DNA of 64,000 nucleotides from Undaria pinnatifida (Eukaryota > Sar > Phaeophyceae > Laminariales > Alariaceae). The stretch lies in NCBI GenBank assembly GCA_012845835.1, contig JABAKD010000022.1:6003042-6067041 (forward strand), read 5' to 3'. Shown here in pieces: positions 47,264 through 59,456 of the stretch (positions are counted from its first letter, which is position 1; each line of letters begins with the position of its first letter). Below the pieces are notes generated by a model. That model was not told the origin of the DNA. It ran no database searches and saw only the letters and a list, made by a program, of their open reading frames with translations. The position numbers and the translations under genes are program-made.

Positions 47264-48347
47264 GTGGGTGGAAATATATGGTGTCCTTACGATTTTCAAT
47301 GTTTGGTGCGTCGCAACGCATTTGTCGAAGCAATGAAAGAGAAACAAGTATGACTTGCGTGCTGCTGTTGTGTACGGCAGGCTATAGCCAAACCTGTCAA
47401 GTGGCGCTCTGCGCTCCACTCATACTTGATCAGTGATGGTGGAGTGTCGCTATAAGCACCTTGATAGGCGCTGCACTTTGGTACCGGTAGTCCTGCCATT
47501 CCCGGGGTAGCAGAACATCACGGAAGTTGTGCGGATCTTGACTTGGTTCAGAACAACAGGAAGTGTTCCTCCGATGTAGTCCTGCTTTCAGAAATATCAA
47601 AATCCAGCTACTCTCATCCGTACCTACCTCACTCGAGATTCGAAACTAAGAAGACGAAAGCCCGTGGCATAGAAGCTGATATTGCTCTCTTCTGTCCGCC
47701 TTCTGTTCGCGATATCGCTTGACCAACCCTGGTACAAAGCTTGGTCCAGATCGTTCAGCGGAATGGCCAATGCATGATTCACCTTTTGGTACTCGTGCAA
47801 TGCGCACAAGCGATGGGTTCATTTGGAGTAAGACCGCCCGTCACGACAAATCACTATATCAACCACAAATGTGTGGGGTCTCGCATTGTATGGGGAGACG
47901 GCTATACCGCGAACGACAATGAGCCCTTGAGACGACCGATCAAATGTCTGAAACACGCTATCTCAACTGAGGTCTCACAGGTGGACTCTGCTGTAGTCAC
48001 AAATTCCTATCGTGCCTTCCTGCCGTGCGTACAGTTCCGCTGGTCGCAATCTCTGTTTTCTATCTACGCCTTTGATTTGAAAATCCTTCAAGCCTTTCCT
48101 TTGACATGGGCAACTCTTGAGAACCAGCACGCAATGTATGCATCTCTGTCCATCTTGTCCAGAATAATTGTGTAAGTCGTGATGCTTTGATCGAATCAGC
48201 AAAAAATGGATGGTCTCGCTAGTGACCAGCGGCGTATCGAACACATGGTCTTATCGTGGTACGTGCACAAGACCATGACCGGACGCACCAACAAGTGTCG
48301 TCCTTTGTTTTTTGTTGCCGTCGCATGTCGTTCAACGCTGGCTACAG

Positions 48348-48461
48348 CAAAGGCCATTTAAGTTCCCCGACGTGGCGATATGCGCGTCGTTCCTCAACGG
48401 GTGTCTCTCAAACAGCGTGCACTGCCTTGAAGGCGCGGAGATATCGCTGACTAGCCTGTGG
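48348..48461 (+). CDS. Membrane-protein gene, copy R: FPDVAIC exon
   Basis: 38 codons, same length and phase as complement(9,867..9,980). Begins QRPFKFPDVAICASFLNG and ends SLTSLW before GTGAGT. The extra T in the T-run upstream (48,316) lies in the predicted intron. Confidence 0.5.
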
Positions 48462-49266
48462 GTGAGTTTATACGTAGCACTGACTATGCTCTAGCGCCCG
48501 AGGCAAGTCCTCGTCGTGTAAATCTATTATGTGATGCATTTTACCTGATGAAAGAGGGCACGAATCCACGAAATCGACCGTCCATGGTACCTGTAAGCGC
48601 CGTGAGACAATGGACGATAGACCTCCCTCCCGATGATACACTGCACAGGTCTTCATGCGTACACCAACTTACCTAGTTTACACCGAGATTGTGTACTGCC
48701 AGGCATGCAGGGGTTGGAACGTGGTTCTCGGGTTTTCCCGTAGCGGGAGCCGGGTAGAGATGCATACGCAATTTTTGCCCTTGCCCAAGTTCGCCAAACG
48801 GCCGTACACACATCGAGTTAACACCCCGCCTGCGCTGTTCCAAAGTTTGATCAAACTGACAATGACTCGCACCACTCTTTGTATTTCCCCATGCGGGCAT
48901 GCAACGAAGGCTGCTGTTCGATTGAACTGCCTCGGCATATGTTAAGGTGGAGATGCACGAGCATCTTCCTTCCGAGGGTGGCTGTTTGAAGAGCTCCATA
49001 TCTCACCCAAAACCCGTTTCCGGTAAACTAAACAGGCAACCCGATGAAAACAATCATGGTCTTGGAATACCCTAACATCATATCGCAAAACATGAACGGC
49101 ATTCCGACGATTGCATTCATAGGTTAAGCAGTTCCGGTATTCACAACCTATTTTGAACTTAAAAAGTGCCTCCTGTATCGTAACACACATCCCTCGGCAT
49201 ATGTTTCCCGGGTGAACGGTGCTTTGCGCGATGATCTTCAACGTCTATTCCTCGGCAACTACTCAG

Positions 49267-49431
49267 GGCTTTACGGAGAACGTGGACGAGTTCGATCTAT
49301 CGGACTACCCGGACGTGGCAAAAGTCGAGGATGCGTTCCCGAACTGCGTCGTGATGCCGCTATCGCAGCTGACGATCAATGAGACCGGGGTGAACAATGG
49401 AGATATCACGTCCTTCAGTGCATCTTTGTTT
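49267..49431 (+). CDS. Membrane-protein gene, copy R: 55-codon exon
   Basis: Same length, phase and splice sites as complement(8,903..9,067). Reads GFTENVDEFDLSDYPDVAKV and ends SFSASLF before GTGAGT. The differences (E/V, Y/F, K/Q, V/I and similar) are mostly mild, suggesting that both copies were under constraint for some time after duplication. Confidence 0.55.
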
Positions 49432-49929
49432 GTGAGTCAACGAAACGGGCAGATTGCTTAGCTGCTTTGTTGTCGAAGGCGGCGGGGGGGGGGGACAAGA
49501 CAGGCAGTGCCTAGTTAGAGACGTATGCATTGACGACTTCCATTTTTTGAGGTTTCTGTTGGTATGCACATCCACCCTGTACGGGAAATAGTTCGACTTG
49601 TGGCTTTGGCCTATTAGATTGTGGGGGGAGATGCGCTAGAAACGTTTACTGCGGTCCCGGTCGATGTCTGTGAACGGCGTACTCCATCGGGTCTCTGACG
49701 CAATCGACACGTTGGGTATAATATAGCCGCGTCGAGTGTAGACATGTCCCAAACCTCGGTGACGGCTAAACAAGCCCAATGTGTTTACGATCCGAAGCAA
49801 CTTTCACGATTTTAGCGCTAAAACCTGGCATGTGTTTCGATCTACAGCTGGCTGTGGGCGAAGCTGCTGGCAAAGCAGCTTGGTATATGCACGTTTACCG
49901 CGTACGCAAGCGCATGACTCGACCTGTAG

Positions 49930-50176
49930 CATGTTTGAGCTGCTGATGACAACCGCGACTTGCTCTTGCCACCCTAAACACCCCCGCCAGCTTTCTTGGG
50001 TTGAAAACCCTGACAACGAGTTCGACCCTACGGAAAACAACTTGTTCACACGGTACATCAACGCTCATTTCATCGACATCGAGAAAGGTGTGGAAGCAAT
50101 TCAAGAGACGACCGTTGATGCGAAGCTTCCCTACGACCGAATCCTGCCAACAAACGGGGAATGGCTCACTTCAACG
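49930..50176 (+). CDS. Membrane-protein gene, copy R: middle exon
   Basis: Partner of 8,141-8,387, also 247 nt. Reads FELLMTTATCSCHPKHPRQL, NEFDPTENNLFTRYINAHF and KLPYDRILPTNGEW. The hydrophobic WCAVLHAVVMFACLVV follows in another frame at 50,180-50,235. Confidence 0.45.
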
Positions 50177-50980
50177 AGGAATCATATGGTGCGCCGTGCT
50201 TCATGCCGTGGTGATGTTCGCATGTCTAGTTGTGCCCGTTGCTGCTTTGTCGGGGCAGCAGGAAATTGCTTCAAGCACTGATGTCGTTATCCAGCCGCTT
50301 ACGTTATTAGCCATTTGTGTTCTGTCATTCCGTTTGGGTTGGGTATTTTCGAGGATGTATAATGCTCTTGAGTAGCTTTCGACGTCGATAACAATCCTTA
50401 GTTGCAATATTGGTTTTGGGTAATTGCGAGTAACCAGCAATACCATACGCGTATACCCTCGTTTTCAGACACCTGATCATGACGCGGATCGGCCAGTACT
50501 ACTACAGTAGATCTGCGTGCGAAAAACCTTCCACACCAAGAGTTCTATTGTTACCGTCAATGTCAAAATGTCCCCATTTACGTCGATGGCACGGTGGTCA
50601 ACCCAACGTGATAGCTTGTTTGTTCCCATTACGGCGTGGCACGTCGACTGGCCTGTAACGTACACCCCCACTGGCTCGAACCTCCAACTACCGTGCAGGT
50701 GATGAGCTTGACAGAGTTCTCGGGAATCACTGCGACCGGCAAGAGAATGGAGAGTGCCAAGTGCTATTTGCAGGTGCAGAAAGTCAGTGAAGCCACTAGA
50801 TTTTTGAAACGGGTTTCATGCGCGAACACGAGCGCTAGACAACACATACTTGAGGCACACTAACACCGCACGAAACCATACATATGAAGACCAAGTACTG
50901 AAGGTTGCTGTGCGTAGTTTCGGGTGTGACGAGAGGCTCGTCCGTGATAAACGCTCGGAATAGATTGACGACCGTTGCAG

Positions 50981-51191
50981 TCTCCCATGCGAGTTTCGTG
51001 ATGTCTGGGTCCCGCGTGCCTTTGAACAACACATCCCGATACCTTGCACTGGCTACTGCTAGACTGGTACCCTCTACATCCTCCTAAACGTCACCATTAC
51101 CCCGCCGGCGACACCCTCTCGGTGCACCCTCCTGGCTCTATTCAAAGCAGCGGACTGTTGGATGATAGTGATCCCGTAGAAGCATGCCGGG
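50981..51191 (+). pseudogene. Membrane-protein gene, copy R: ectodomain exon, frame broken
   Basis: Acceptor TTGCAG at 50,980 and donor GGG/GTATTT. The first part reads LPCEFRDVWVPRAFEQHIPI and the second YPAGDTLSVHPPGSIQSSGL, but they lie in different frames. One base is missing relative to complement(7,187..7,398), and a stop codon follows the first part. If used, it would truncate the product. Confidence 0.45.
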
Positions 51192-51618
51192 GTATTTCCT
51201 TTGTTAAACAACTCGTATGTAACGGTACGCTGGGCACCTGTGGCATCCCTGAGCCGTACATTATACCTGGAGGTTCTTGTAGGGTCGGGTTCAGAATGGG
51301 AGGCCTACCGTAGTGACTCGATACTTGCTATGCGACGTTAGGCTCAGGCGTTGGCTCCATACGAGTATCTTCCGGTTAGAGATCATGTTGTGGTACTTGA
51401 TCTTGTGGAAAATCACCGTCGGTGTGGATCTCTTGGTATTCCGCGGCGGAGCGCACACACGGCAGCTCAGATTGTTTCTCCGTATATAGAGAGCTTAGAG
51501 CCCGCACATACACCAACTGGCTTGACCATGATGTGTGGGAGCAGAGAGATGACCGCTCTCCCCCCTCACCCTCCTCGCCACTGCTTTTCCCATGCCGCAT
51601 AAACTCCCTGGATACCAG

Positions 51619-52899
51619 ACGACAACAAGCGGAACAAATTACTGGTACTGGACGGGTGATTCATTAGAGTCGGAGATTTCTGTTCTACAGTTCGAGTTGC
51701 TCATCAAAAAGTTCGAGTACACCACCGTCAAGGAAGTGGATCCTGTCGACGCGTGGGCAATTATCGGTGCCATCGCAGGCGTGTGGCGTAAGTGCACGTT
51801 ACAAATCTGTACAAAACGCCGTCAGGAGTAGGTGCAGGAGGGGGTATTCATGGAAATACAGGGGGGGGGGGATTAAGAGCATGTCACTTATAAGACCAGC
51901 CCAACCAGGATCTCGCATCTTCGCACGTTCTGACCAGTAGTGACACCCTACTTATTCTGGCGTTCAGAGAGGGTTCACTGCTCTACACGTGATGTCTTCC
52001 CCGAGAAGACCGGTCGTTCCTGCTTTGAGCCTGACCCCGATCCCCGACAGAGACATGCCTAATGATCCCTTTCGGTGATAAACCGCGTTTTTGTCCTTTT
52101 TCTCAGGCGTAACTGCGTATACGAACAAGCCTATTGTTCAACAGAGACATTAGTTATTCTAGGCTGTACACTTCTAGAATTCCAGACTCGTAATAATGGT
52201 GTCGTCCCTTTGTTAAAGCAATCGAGAGTTGGCTTCTCAATGTCCCCTCGAGCGTGATATGGGCAAGGAAGAATAAAAATGGCTCTAGCTGGCTCGATCG
52301 GCTTTTGTTTTCCGGCCGCGGGCCGACAAAGTCGAAACCAGCTGCAAACGCGTTCTTGGCAGTTCTATAAAAATGCGGATTCGATACTCATGAACTACCG
52401 GTAAGCTACTGCATGCGTTTCCGGCAGTAGACTTGTTTCCCATACTCCACCCTGTGTAAATAATAGGTCGTAGCTTATGTCACGATGGGAAATGAGCTTC
52501 GATTCACAGCACGTAAGCAACCATCAACCCCCCGGGAAGGCATGACGACTAAAACCTGGCAGCATACGAAAAGTGTATGTCACTGTGATATACGTGCATG
52601 TCTGTGGGCTGAGGGTACTATATTGATCATGGCGCGTTTGCTTTCTAACGTTTGTCATATCGCCGAATACAACAGAGTTCGTGGTAGCGGCGTTCGGCGT
52701 GTTCTTCATATTCTCCGAGAAGCAGCCGCCGGACAAGAAAATGCGCGACATGTACCACACGGTGATCACGCCAGCCGTAAAGATCAACAAAACGTTGTCC
52801 AGCATCTCCGCAGCAAGATCTTCGAAACAGGTACCGCCGTTGTCACATCACAGCGGTCCTCCGAAATTGGTAGGGCGAGGCCAATCCTTGACAACATGA
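51619..52899 (+). CDS. Membrane-protein gene, copy R: last two exons
   Basis: Exons 51,619-51,787 and 52,676-52,899. The 169-nt exon and both splice sites equal those of copy L. The join reads AWAIIGAIAGVW then QFVVAAFGVFFIFSEKQPPD. The C-terminal tail diverges from copy L after VPPL, with the stop at 52,897. TM and tail interpretation as for copy L. Confidence 0.6.
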
Positions 52900-53029
52900 C
52901 AGTATTATGCATAGTATTGAATATAGTGTTATAGTAGTATACATCGCTTTCGTAGTATTCTATATACTGTACGAGTAGTATAATATACATAGTGTTACAT
53001 AATATTATACCTACTACCGTAGTAGTAAT

Positions 53030-53770
53030 ATTTACTCCCCCCCGCCCCCTCCTTTCCCACCACCCAGACAATCGCCTAGACCTAGCACGTATCGTAAAGT
53101 TCCTCCCAGGTATACATTCTTGCGACTTAAAGGGGTTTGATTCCCCCCCCCCCCTCCCTCGTTTTGTTCTCGCCCGCCGCCTCACCTAAAATCAAACATC
53201 TGCCAGCGTGACGGAGTAATAAACACTACCAGACAGTTGATATCACATCATTACCTTTCTAGCCATCCATGCCGTAGCTCCAGTTCATAACACCCCGCAC
53301 CCCCCGGCCCCTCCAACGCCCCCCCCCTCCCCAACCCCCGCACCATCGTGTAGACCTAGCACCACGGGTAAAGCAAGCTCCTAACATATATCTAGATTTA
53401 TGCGACCTAAAGCTGCTGGGTTACCACCCTTTCCCGCCCCCCTTCAAACCCTCCGCCCTCTCCTCACAGGTTGTACGACTGACAGGATATACATGATAAA
53501 CTGATGCATTCCTTCCACAACCGTCAGATTTGTCCCCTTAAAGGATTTATAGGTTCCGCACACATGTTGAGTGGCCCCCGCCCGTCCTCCCCCTCCCCCC
53601 CCCTCCCCCGCTCCCTCTTGTTGAAACCCAGGCCCCCACGCCCTTAATTCTCCGCCCTCCTCTCACCGGGTATACTACTTGCAGGAGATACTTGATAAAC
53701 TGATGCATTTTCTTCCACAGCTGTCAGATTTCTTCACCCTCAAAACACGGGTTTTATAGTTTCCGAGAGT
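53030..53770 (-). repeat. G-tract composite repeat, inverted copy (C-rich on plus strand)
   Basis: Reverse-complement modules in order: B (~53,070 and ~53,340-53,390, GCACCATCGTGTAGACCTAG), C (53,210-53,290), then two A segments (53,440-53,570, 53,640-53,770) with GATAAACTGATGCATT and TTTATAG(G/T)TTCC. It starts right after the outer end of the right large arm. All earlier clusters are mainly G-rich on the plus strand. Confidence 0.75.
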
Positions 53771-54189
53771 GGGGTGACTCTTATTGTGCTGTGCTGCGGT
53801 GTAAATATGAACTCTGGTTGCCATGTCTGGGGGGAGGAAAGAGATTTTGGGAACATGTCAGGAATCATGTCGCCGATTGTACCCCCTTCAAGCCACCAGA
53901 AGGCTCAACGCTACTACGAGGAGCTTGCATGTCACTTGCCAAAAAGGAATGCGGCTCTCAATGATGCTACAGTCGATGGGTAATGAGCGCCGACCTGTCA
54001 TCAACGACACTACAACGCTCTGCGGCAAACCCGGACAGAGGGGATCCCTTGGCGGAATGGGTGGGTACATATGTACACCACGTCATTGGTCCCGTATGGT
54101 TGGAAAGTGTGTGACCTATGAGAACCAATGGGAAATTTAGTCCCCTTCTCCCTCCGCGATTCCCTTCGATACATTTTCTCCGTGGCCAG

Positions 54190-57100
54190 GACACTGAAAT
54201 AGACGCAACCGATGAGGACCTGCCGCCCGGCTGGGTTAAGAGGCAGCGCAAATCGGGGAGCGTGTACTACTACAACGTAATGACTGGCTCCACAATGATC
54301 ACCACACCCCACGAAACGGGCGAATTGGTCGAAGGCACACGCGCTATCACTGCACCCCGACCTCAGAACGGAATTTGCGGCCTGTTTCCGGTGAGAGGGA
54401 GGTCTTCCAAGTCAAGAATGAGAATGCCATGTCATACGTAGAGTCTTGGATCACAGCGCCGAGATAGACATTCTAAGACAGCGTGCAGCAACGGCGATCA
54501 TGCATGCGACCTGTGGTAGTATTGGGTTTGGTCCTGGTCCTCCAAAAAAGTATGACGTAACCTCGTCACACTGCTACGTATTTTCCATACGTGTCGTGGG
54601 TCAATATTTTACTCAGTCGTCTTCGCGATCCAGATCTCTTGATAGTTGGCGAATTCCTCGGTTTCCATTGCAAAGGAAGCGCGAGCTGTCCCTACCGACG
54701 GTCCCCACTACTGCTACAGCAGCGCGAGCTGCTCCGTGGTAGGCGAATATAGCTATATTTAACCATGCGTATTGCTTGTTCACGGGGCTCCCCAACCTAA
54801 TACATTAATACCCTAATACCGTTGGAGACGGTTAGTACGACGGAGGTAGAATTTTAAGGCTGACACATAGTCTGAATGACGGGAATCCTTAACCCATAAA
54901 TTTCGGCATGTCCGTCCTGTTTCGGGATAGCATACATATGAAATCCAATGGTACCTAGGCCATGGGATTTTCATCGCCTTTCTCTTTGAGTAGGTGAGGC
55001 ATAAGAGAGCTCCTCGAGTGAAGCATCAGAAACCCATGGGTGCACGCTTGCCGTAGCGTGCGCCTGGAAGGCTATTTACGTGTTGGGGTAGTGTTCGCTA
55101 TGTAACTAGTCTCTGGGATTGCTCACCGGGTTGTGCGTAAAGAGTTTGCGACTTGTAGAACTTCTTATGCGGGGCCTCAAGACAGTGAAGCGCAACCCGT
55201 ACGTAGACCGACTGGGTCCATTTTTGCTGCGTGTGTCTTGTGCCTTGAAAAGGGCGCGGTGCCTTCCTACATCATGTGTTGATTAGAAACATTCGGACGA
55301 TCCAGTACAATTTTCTCCGACTGAGAGACCTTGGTGAAGGACGCTTCAAACCTTGTATCCGGCACGTGCTACCGTAGGGGAAGCGCGTTTCGTCTGAAAT
55401 GGCTCCTAAATGACGGGGCTCACGGGGATGCTTGAGCCAAAATCGTCGGAAATAGTTTTAGGCTTTTTTTGCGTGATTCTCGTTTTATGCCCAGGCCATG
55501 GCATTTTTCATCCATTTATTGGGTCAAGAAGGACATGTCTTAAGCTGCCTTAACCTCCTAAAGTGAGGAACCCCAGAAGAAAACGTGATGCGCCTCTCTC
55601 GTAGCATCGGTCATCCACCGTCGCCCACCGTTCCTTCAATCTATAGGTGGCGCACGACCCTCAAAGTTCTGGAATCGGCGATTCACAAGGTGCTACACGC
55701 AAACCGGTGAGAGGGGATGGTGCACATGGATCGGACGTACGTTTCATCTCGGAATTCGACCGTCAAGTGTGTATCCGAGTTTTTTGTTGTACCGCCGCCG
55801 TGAAACGGGCACGGGCGGGGCTGAGGTATCGATGACTGCATTGTAGTCGCTTGGATTATCACCATCGACTGAAAATCGATGTAAGGTTAGACACGCATAA
55901 TGCGAAATGCCTCCTTGGTGAAAAGGCACCATGATATGCATCACTTTGGATTCGGATTCAGGGGAGAAATGACCGTACTGTCTAATCGTTGTTTCCTTTC
56001 TTTGATTTAATTCACACCCTCCTGATGCAAACGATGGTATTACGACGACCCGTAAACCGGCCAGACTCGTGAAATATCGCCGCTAAGAAGTGGCAGGTTC
56101 CCCTTTGAAATATGATCATGGCCTAGGTATAAAACCTACGTATATACATATTGCGAATCGAGAATACCCTTCGATCGCTTTTTCGGGGTAAGGAGCTTCG
56201 TCATTCAGAAATGCCTTTTTTGCCTAAAGTGCTACCTCCATCGTATTAAGCGTCGGATGCTTGCTAACACACCCTCTCCGACGAATTTCGGAACCTGTTT
56301 TCTCCTCAACAATGGTCGACGTAGAAAACAACGTTGGTGGTTTTGGAAAGACCTAATGGAGATACGTTTCATAGATACATATGACTTGGCGTTTTGCATT
56401 GTCCCCGTTTTCGAGGAAAGCATCGGAAATTAGGTGTTATTTTGCTTGTTTCACCCGTAGACCGATCTGTAAACCAAGCCATCCTATCCGTTGTGGCAGA
56501 AACTGGGCTGCCGCGAAACGCGGAGTTACGACTCCGATATTGCTTCTATCAACTTTACGCCTGAAGCTCCTACGACATTTCTAATCCTTCGTCGTTTCGC
56601 CTTCGCTCGTGATCGCTAAAAAGAACGATCGCGGGAGCTTGCCGCCGGGTTGGACAGAGCGGACAGACGACGAAGGGAAAAAATGTGAGTGTTTGCTATG
56701 ATGTGTGATGTGGGGGACGTGTGCCACGGTAGGGGTAGCAGTGCTTTGCGTATACGTTTCTGCCTCACGGAACTCCTCGACGCAGTTACCACTGGAAACC
56801 AGTTATATTTTAGAGTGTGACATTCGCCCAGCATCTAGGTCTTAGGCTTATTCATCCATGGTTCCTCACCGTTCTCTTTGTCGAAAGCATTAATGTATGG
56901 GTTATGGGGTGGGGTGTAGGAGAGCTATCCCACGGTAGAGGTAGAAGTGCTTGGCTTATACGTTCCTGCCTGACGGAACTCCTCAACGCCTATAACTGGA
57001 AACCCGTTGCATTTTACAGTGTGGCATTCGTCCAATACCTAGGCCGTAAGATTGTTCATCTGGGTGTTCATCATCCTCTTCTCAAAAGCATTAATGTATT

Positions 57101-59210
57101 GGTCGATGGGTGGGGTACAGGGCAGTCATCCCACGGTAGGGGTTGCACTCTTTGTGCCAAAAAACGGTATACCTGCGCGGTTGAGCTCTTCATGTGAGAG
57201 ACCACCGGTTGGCCGAGTAATTTCATGAGTATAAATGCTTTTTAGGACTAGGGCATAGAAGCTTGGTCGGGTTGCGCGAACGAAAGCCTTCGGTATCATG
57301 TTTCGAGTGAGATATTGGGCCTCTCACGTCAGGAGCTGAGAAAGTTTTTGCTGCACCCCAACCGTGGGATGGCTCAGGGCACCTTTACTGCTGAAGATTC
57401 TCAGAAAAATGGCGACACCCCTACGGTGGCAAGAGTCGGGGGTCAACTCAATGTTGCTGTTTAACACGTACGTGTGACAAATCACTCGACCAACTGCAGT
57501 GGCGCATGTAGGTCGTTGTCAACTTTGTTTTTGCGGCCAAAGTACCACCACATGTTTCCGGTGCTACGCATTTTACACTGATGGATCCATCCGTGCTACG
57601 TTCCGCTCTCAGGCTACATTGTGAAGATCATGCGGGTGCCTAGGCTGTTTTATGAACTTGCACGTAGACCCCTAGGCTACAATATAAATGGCCATGTTGG
57701 TCACGTACATAAAATTTGGGCATGACGGCGTTGAATCCGCCATCGAGACCGAGAACAGATCAGTATGGTCCTCACGTATCTCGACAGATGAAATTATCGC
57801 TGGTGGGGCGTTTACTGCGGTCCTACATGTTGCAGAACCGCTAACGTTCCTCTCACCACTAACATTGGTGCTGTTTTGGTCTTCTTGCCGATCCCAGACT
57901 ATGTGGACACGATCAGTGAAAAAAATCAATGGCATCGACCTGTGTGGCGGGCTCAATCCAGCAGCAGCAGCAGCAGCGGTGTCCGGGCTGTTGACATTCC
58001 GACGAGGCGCACACAACCGAGCTCGAGCACGAGTAGACCTATAGTTCCCGCCTCTCCCCCCATACACCCTTCGGCTACGACGGGCACACAGCGGGGCTCG
58101 AGCACGAGTCTATCTACAATTCCGCCGTCTTCCCCCACCCGCCCTTCGACTAATATAACCACGACCGGGGACGCCGTTGCCGTTCCCCTCCCTCCGAACT
58201 GGGAACCCCGCATCACACGGGGTGGCAAGACATGTGAGCGACTGAACCGGCTATCTCTTGGTGCGTGTAAAGTGTAACCGTAAGTGGTGGTGGTTGTTAC
58301 CTATATCTCGATACTACAGAGTAATAGACGTGTGGTAACGTTACAGTACTAGTGCCGCCATGCTCGTGGCGTGGGGACTGGACCTCACAGCAGCGATAAG
58401 CAACCGTTGAGCTCCGAGTATTCTCCGAGCGCCAAAAAGGAAATGGAAACGCACCTCAGAAGCTTCCCTTGAGACACGGTCTTCACAAGTTGCTCTCAGG
58501 TATTGCGCGGCTGTGGTGGCCTCTCTACAGCGCTAGTTAGGTAGTGACGGTCAGTCGCTATAGAGCCTATGGCATCGCTTGACACAGATGGGAAGTATAG
58601 GTTGTGGCAGTATGCGGACTAGGGCCGGTTGCCGCTATATTGCCGGAATTTCCGGCTGGAACGTACCGCCGTCGAGGAACCACGGAAAATTGATAGCAGC
58701 TTCAAGCAACATGTACTACATGATGCGGGGCAACGTAACCAATAAGCGACTCACCAATGCAAACTAGGTATCATACTCATGCGTAACGTTTCGCCGGTGC
58801 CACCGCGTCGCTGCTCCTTCGGGTTTCCTCTGAACGCATGCACAACGATGTTTCGACTCCAGACTACATCAACACCACCACCAAGACCACCCAGGTGACG
58901 ACCCAACCGGTCCGAATCTCTCATTGTGTCATTGAAAGCCCTGTCGTATCACCGGAGATGATCGATATAACCCTCGGCAACAAACGCTTGGTAAAACGTC
59001 CTCGGAATGATCTATCGTGTCTTTCCCTTGCACTTAGCGTTTCAGTCCGCTGCCATCCGACCCGTCGGGGCGTTGCCTTTTGTTATCCTAGAGTTCCACG
59101 CAAACGGGACATATTCGTTTGATGTAACACTTTCACCTCCGCTCCCTACGCCCGTCCCCGCTGCGGATGTTCGCCCAAATTTTATTGGCACAGTGGCACG
59201 CCCCGAGTAA
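54190..59210 (+). CDS. Multi-WW-domain protein (partial gene model, 5 exons)
   Basis: Proposed exons: 54,190-54,390; 56,624-56,684; 57,898-58,233; 58,863-58,894; 59,046-59,210. Phases agree throughout. WW1 (exon 1): LPPGWVKRQRKSGSVYYYNV, second Trp replaced (TMITTP). WW2 is split: LPPGWTERTDDEGKK plus T then AC, giving YYVDTISEKNQWHRP, with both Trp and the Pro present. A Ser/Pro/Thr linker with a twofold repeat (QPSSSTS / QRGSSTS) follows. WW3 is also split at the Tyr codon: LPPNWEPRITRGGKT then YYINTTTKTTQ, without a clear second Trp. WW domains bind proline-rich or phospho-Ser/Pro ligands; this looks like a scaffold, perhaps nuclear or cytosolic. The last exon (SAAIRPVGALPFVILEF, stop 59,208) is the least certain; reading through to 59,122 is an alternative. 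An upstream frame MSPIVPPSSHQKAQRYYEEL (53,867-53,979) may be a 5' exon, but its phase does not fit. Confidence 0.7.
54900..55640 (-). repeat. Two family A repeat copies inside WW-gene intron
   Basis: Minus-oriented copies at ~54,890-55,110 and ~55,370-55,615, each with CCTAGGCCATGGG / CCCAGGCCATGGC, TTTTCATC, a CTCCTC hairpin half and GGTGCACGCTTGCCGTAGCG-like ends. A further plus copy lies at 56,080-56,215 (CATGGCCTAGGTATA). They enlarge intron 1 of the WW gene. Confidence 0.5.
56697..57170 (+). repeat. Tandem ~235-bp repeat of family A end sequence
   Basis: Units at 56,717 and 56,931, and a partial third at 57,130, each start CCACGGTAG(A/G)GGT. They continue with TATACGTT(T/C)CTGCCT, ACGGAACTCCTC, CATTCG(C/T)CCA, CTAGG, TTCATC and AAAGCATTAATGTAT. 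All lie in the intron between WW2 half-exons. Confidence 0.7.
57190..57370 (-). repeat. Family B dispersed repeat copy (minus)
   Basis: Reverse complement gives GGCTTTCGTTCGCGCAACCC, GACCAAGCTTCTATGCCCTA and, at the far end, CTCACATGAAGAGCTCAACC. Best match to 43,395-43,520. Confidence 0.6.
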
Positions 59211-59456
59211 CTGAGGCGTATCTCAACCAAAGTCTACACAGCGGTATCAGCTGAACGTTCCCTTGCGCAGACAAGCTCCTACACTCCAGGACACATGCCA
59301 GGCTGGCATGAAGTAGGTAGTAGCTAGTCTGAATGTTGTATTGTACGTGTATAAATAGCTTTATGATGGATTTTCCGTCTCACCTTCACACAGCTGAATT
59401 TTTTGTTTCAAGGTGTAGAAAAAGCAGACCCTGTACAACTACAACTACTCATAATT

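Larger units (their letters stand above)
45310..52995 (-). repeat. Right arm of large inverted repeat (partner 5,390-12,925)
   Basis: Mirror of the left arm (see there). In this orientation the membrane-protein gene lies on the plus strand. Several exons here carry frameshifts that the left copy lacks (near 48,316, 49,045 and 51,060), so this copy is likely the more decayed one. Confidence 0.85.

Noticed and set aside
53867-53979. First exon of the WW gene (MSPIVPPSSHQKAQRYYEEL)
   Set aside because: It ends at a plausible GTAATG donor, but in a phase that does not match the 54,190 acceptor; kept only as a remark.
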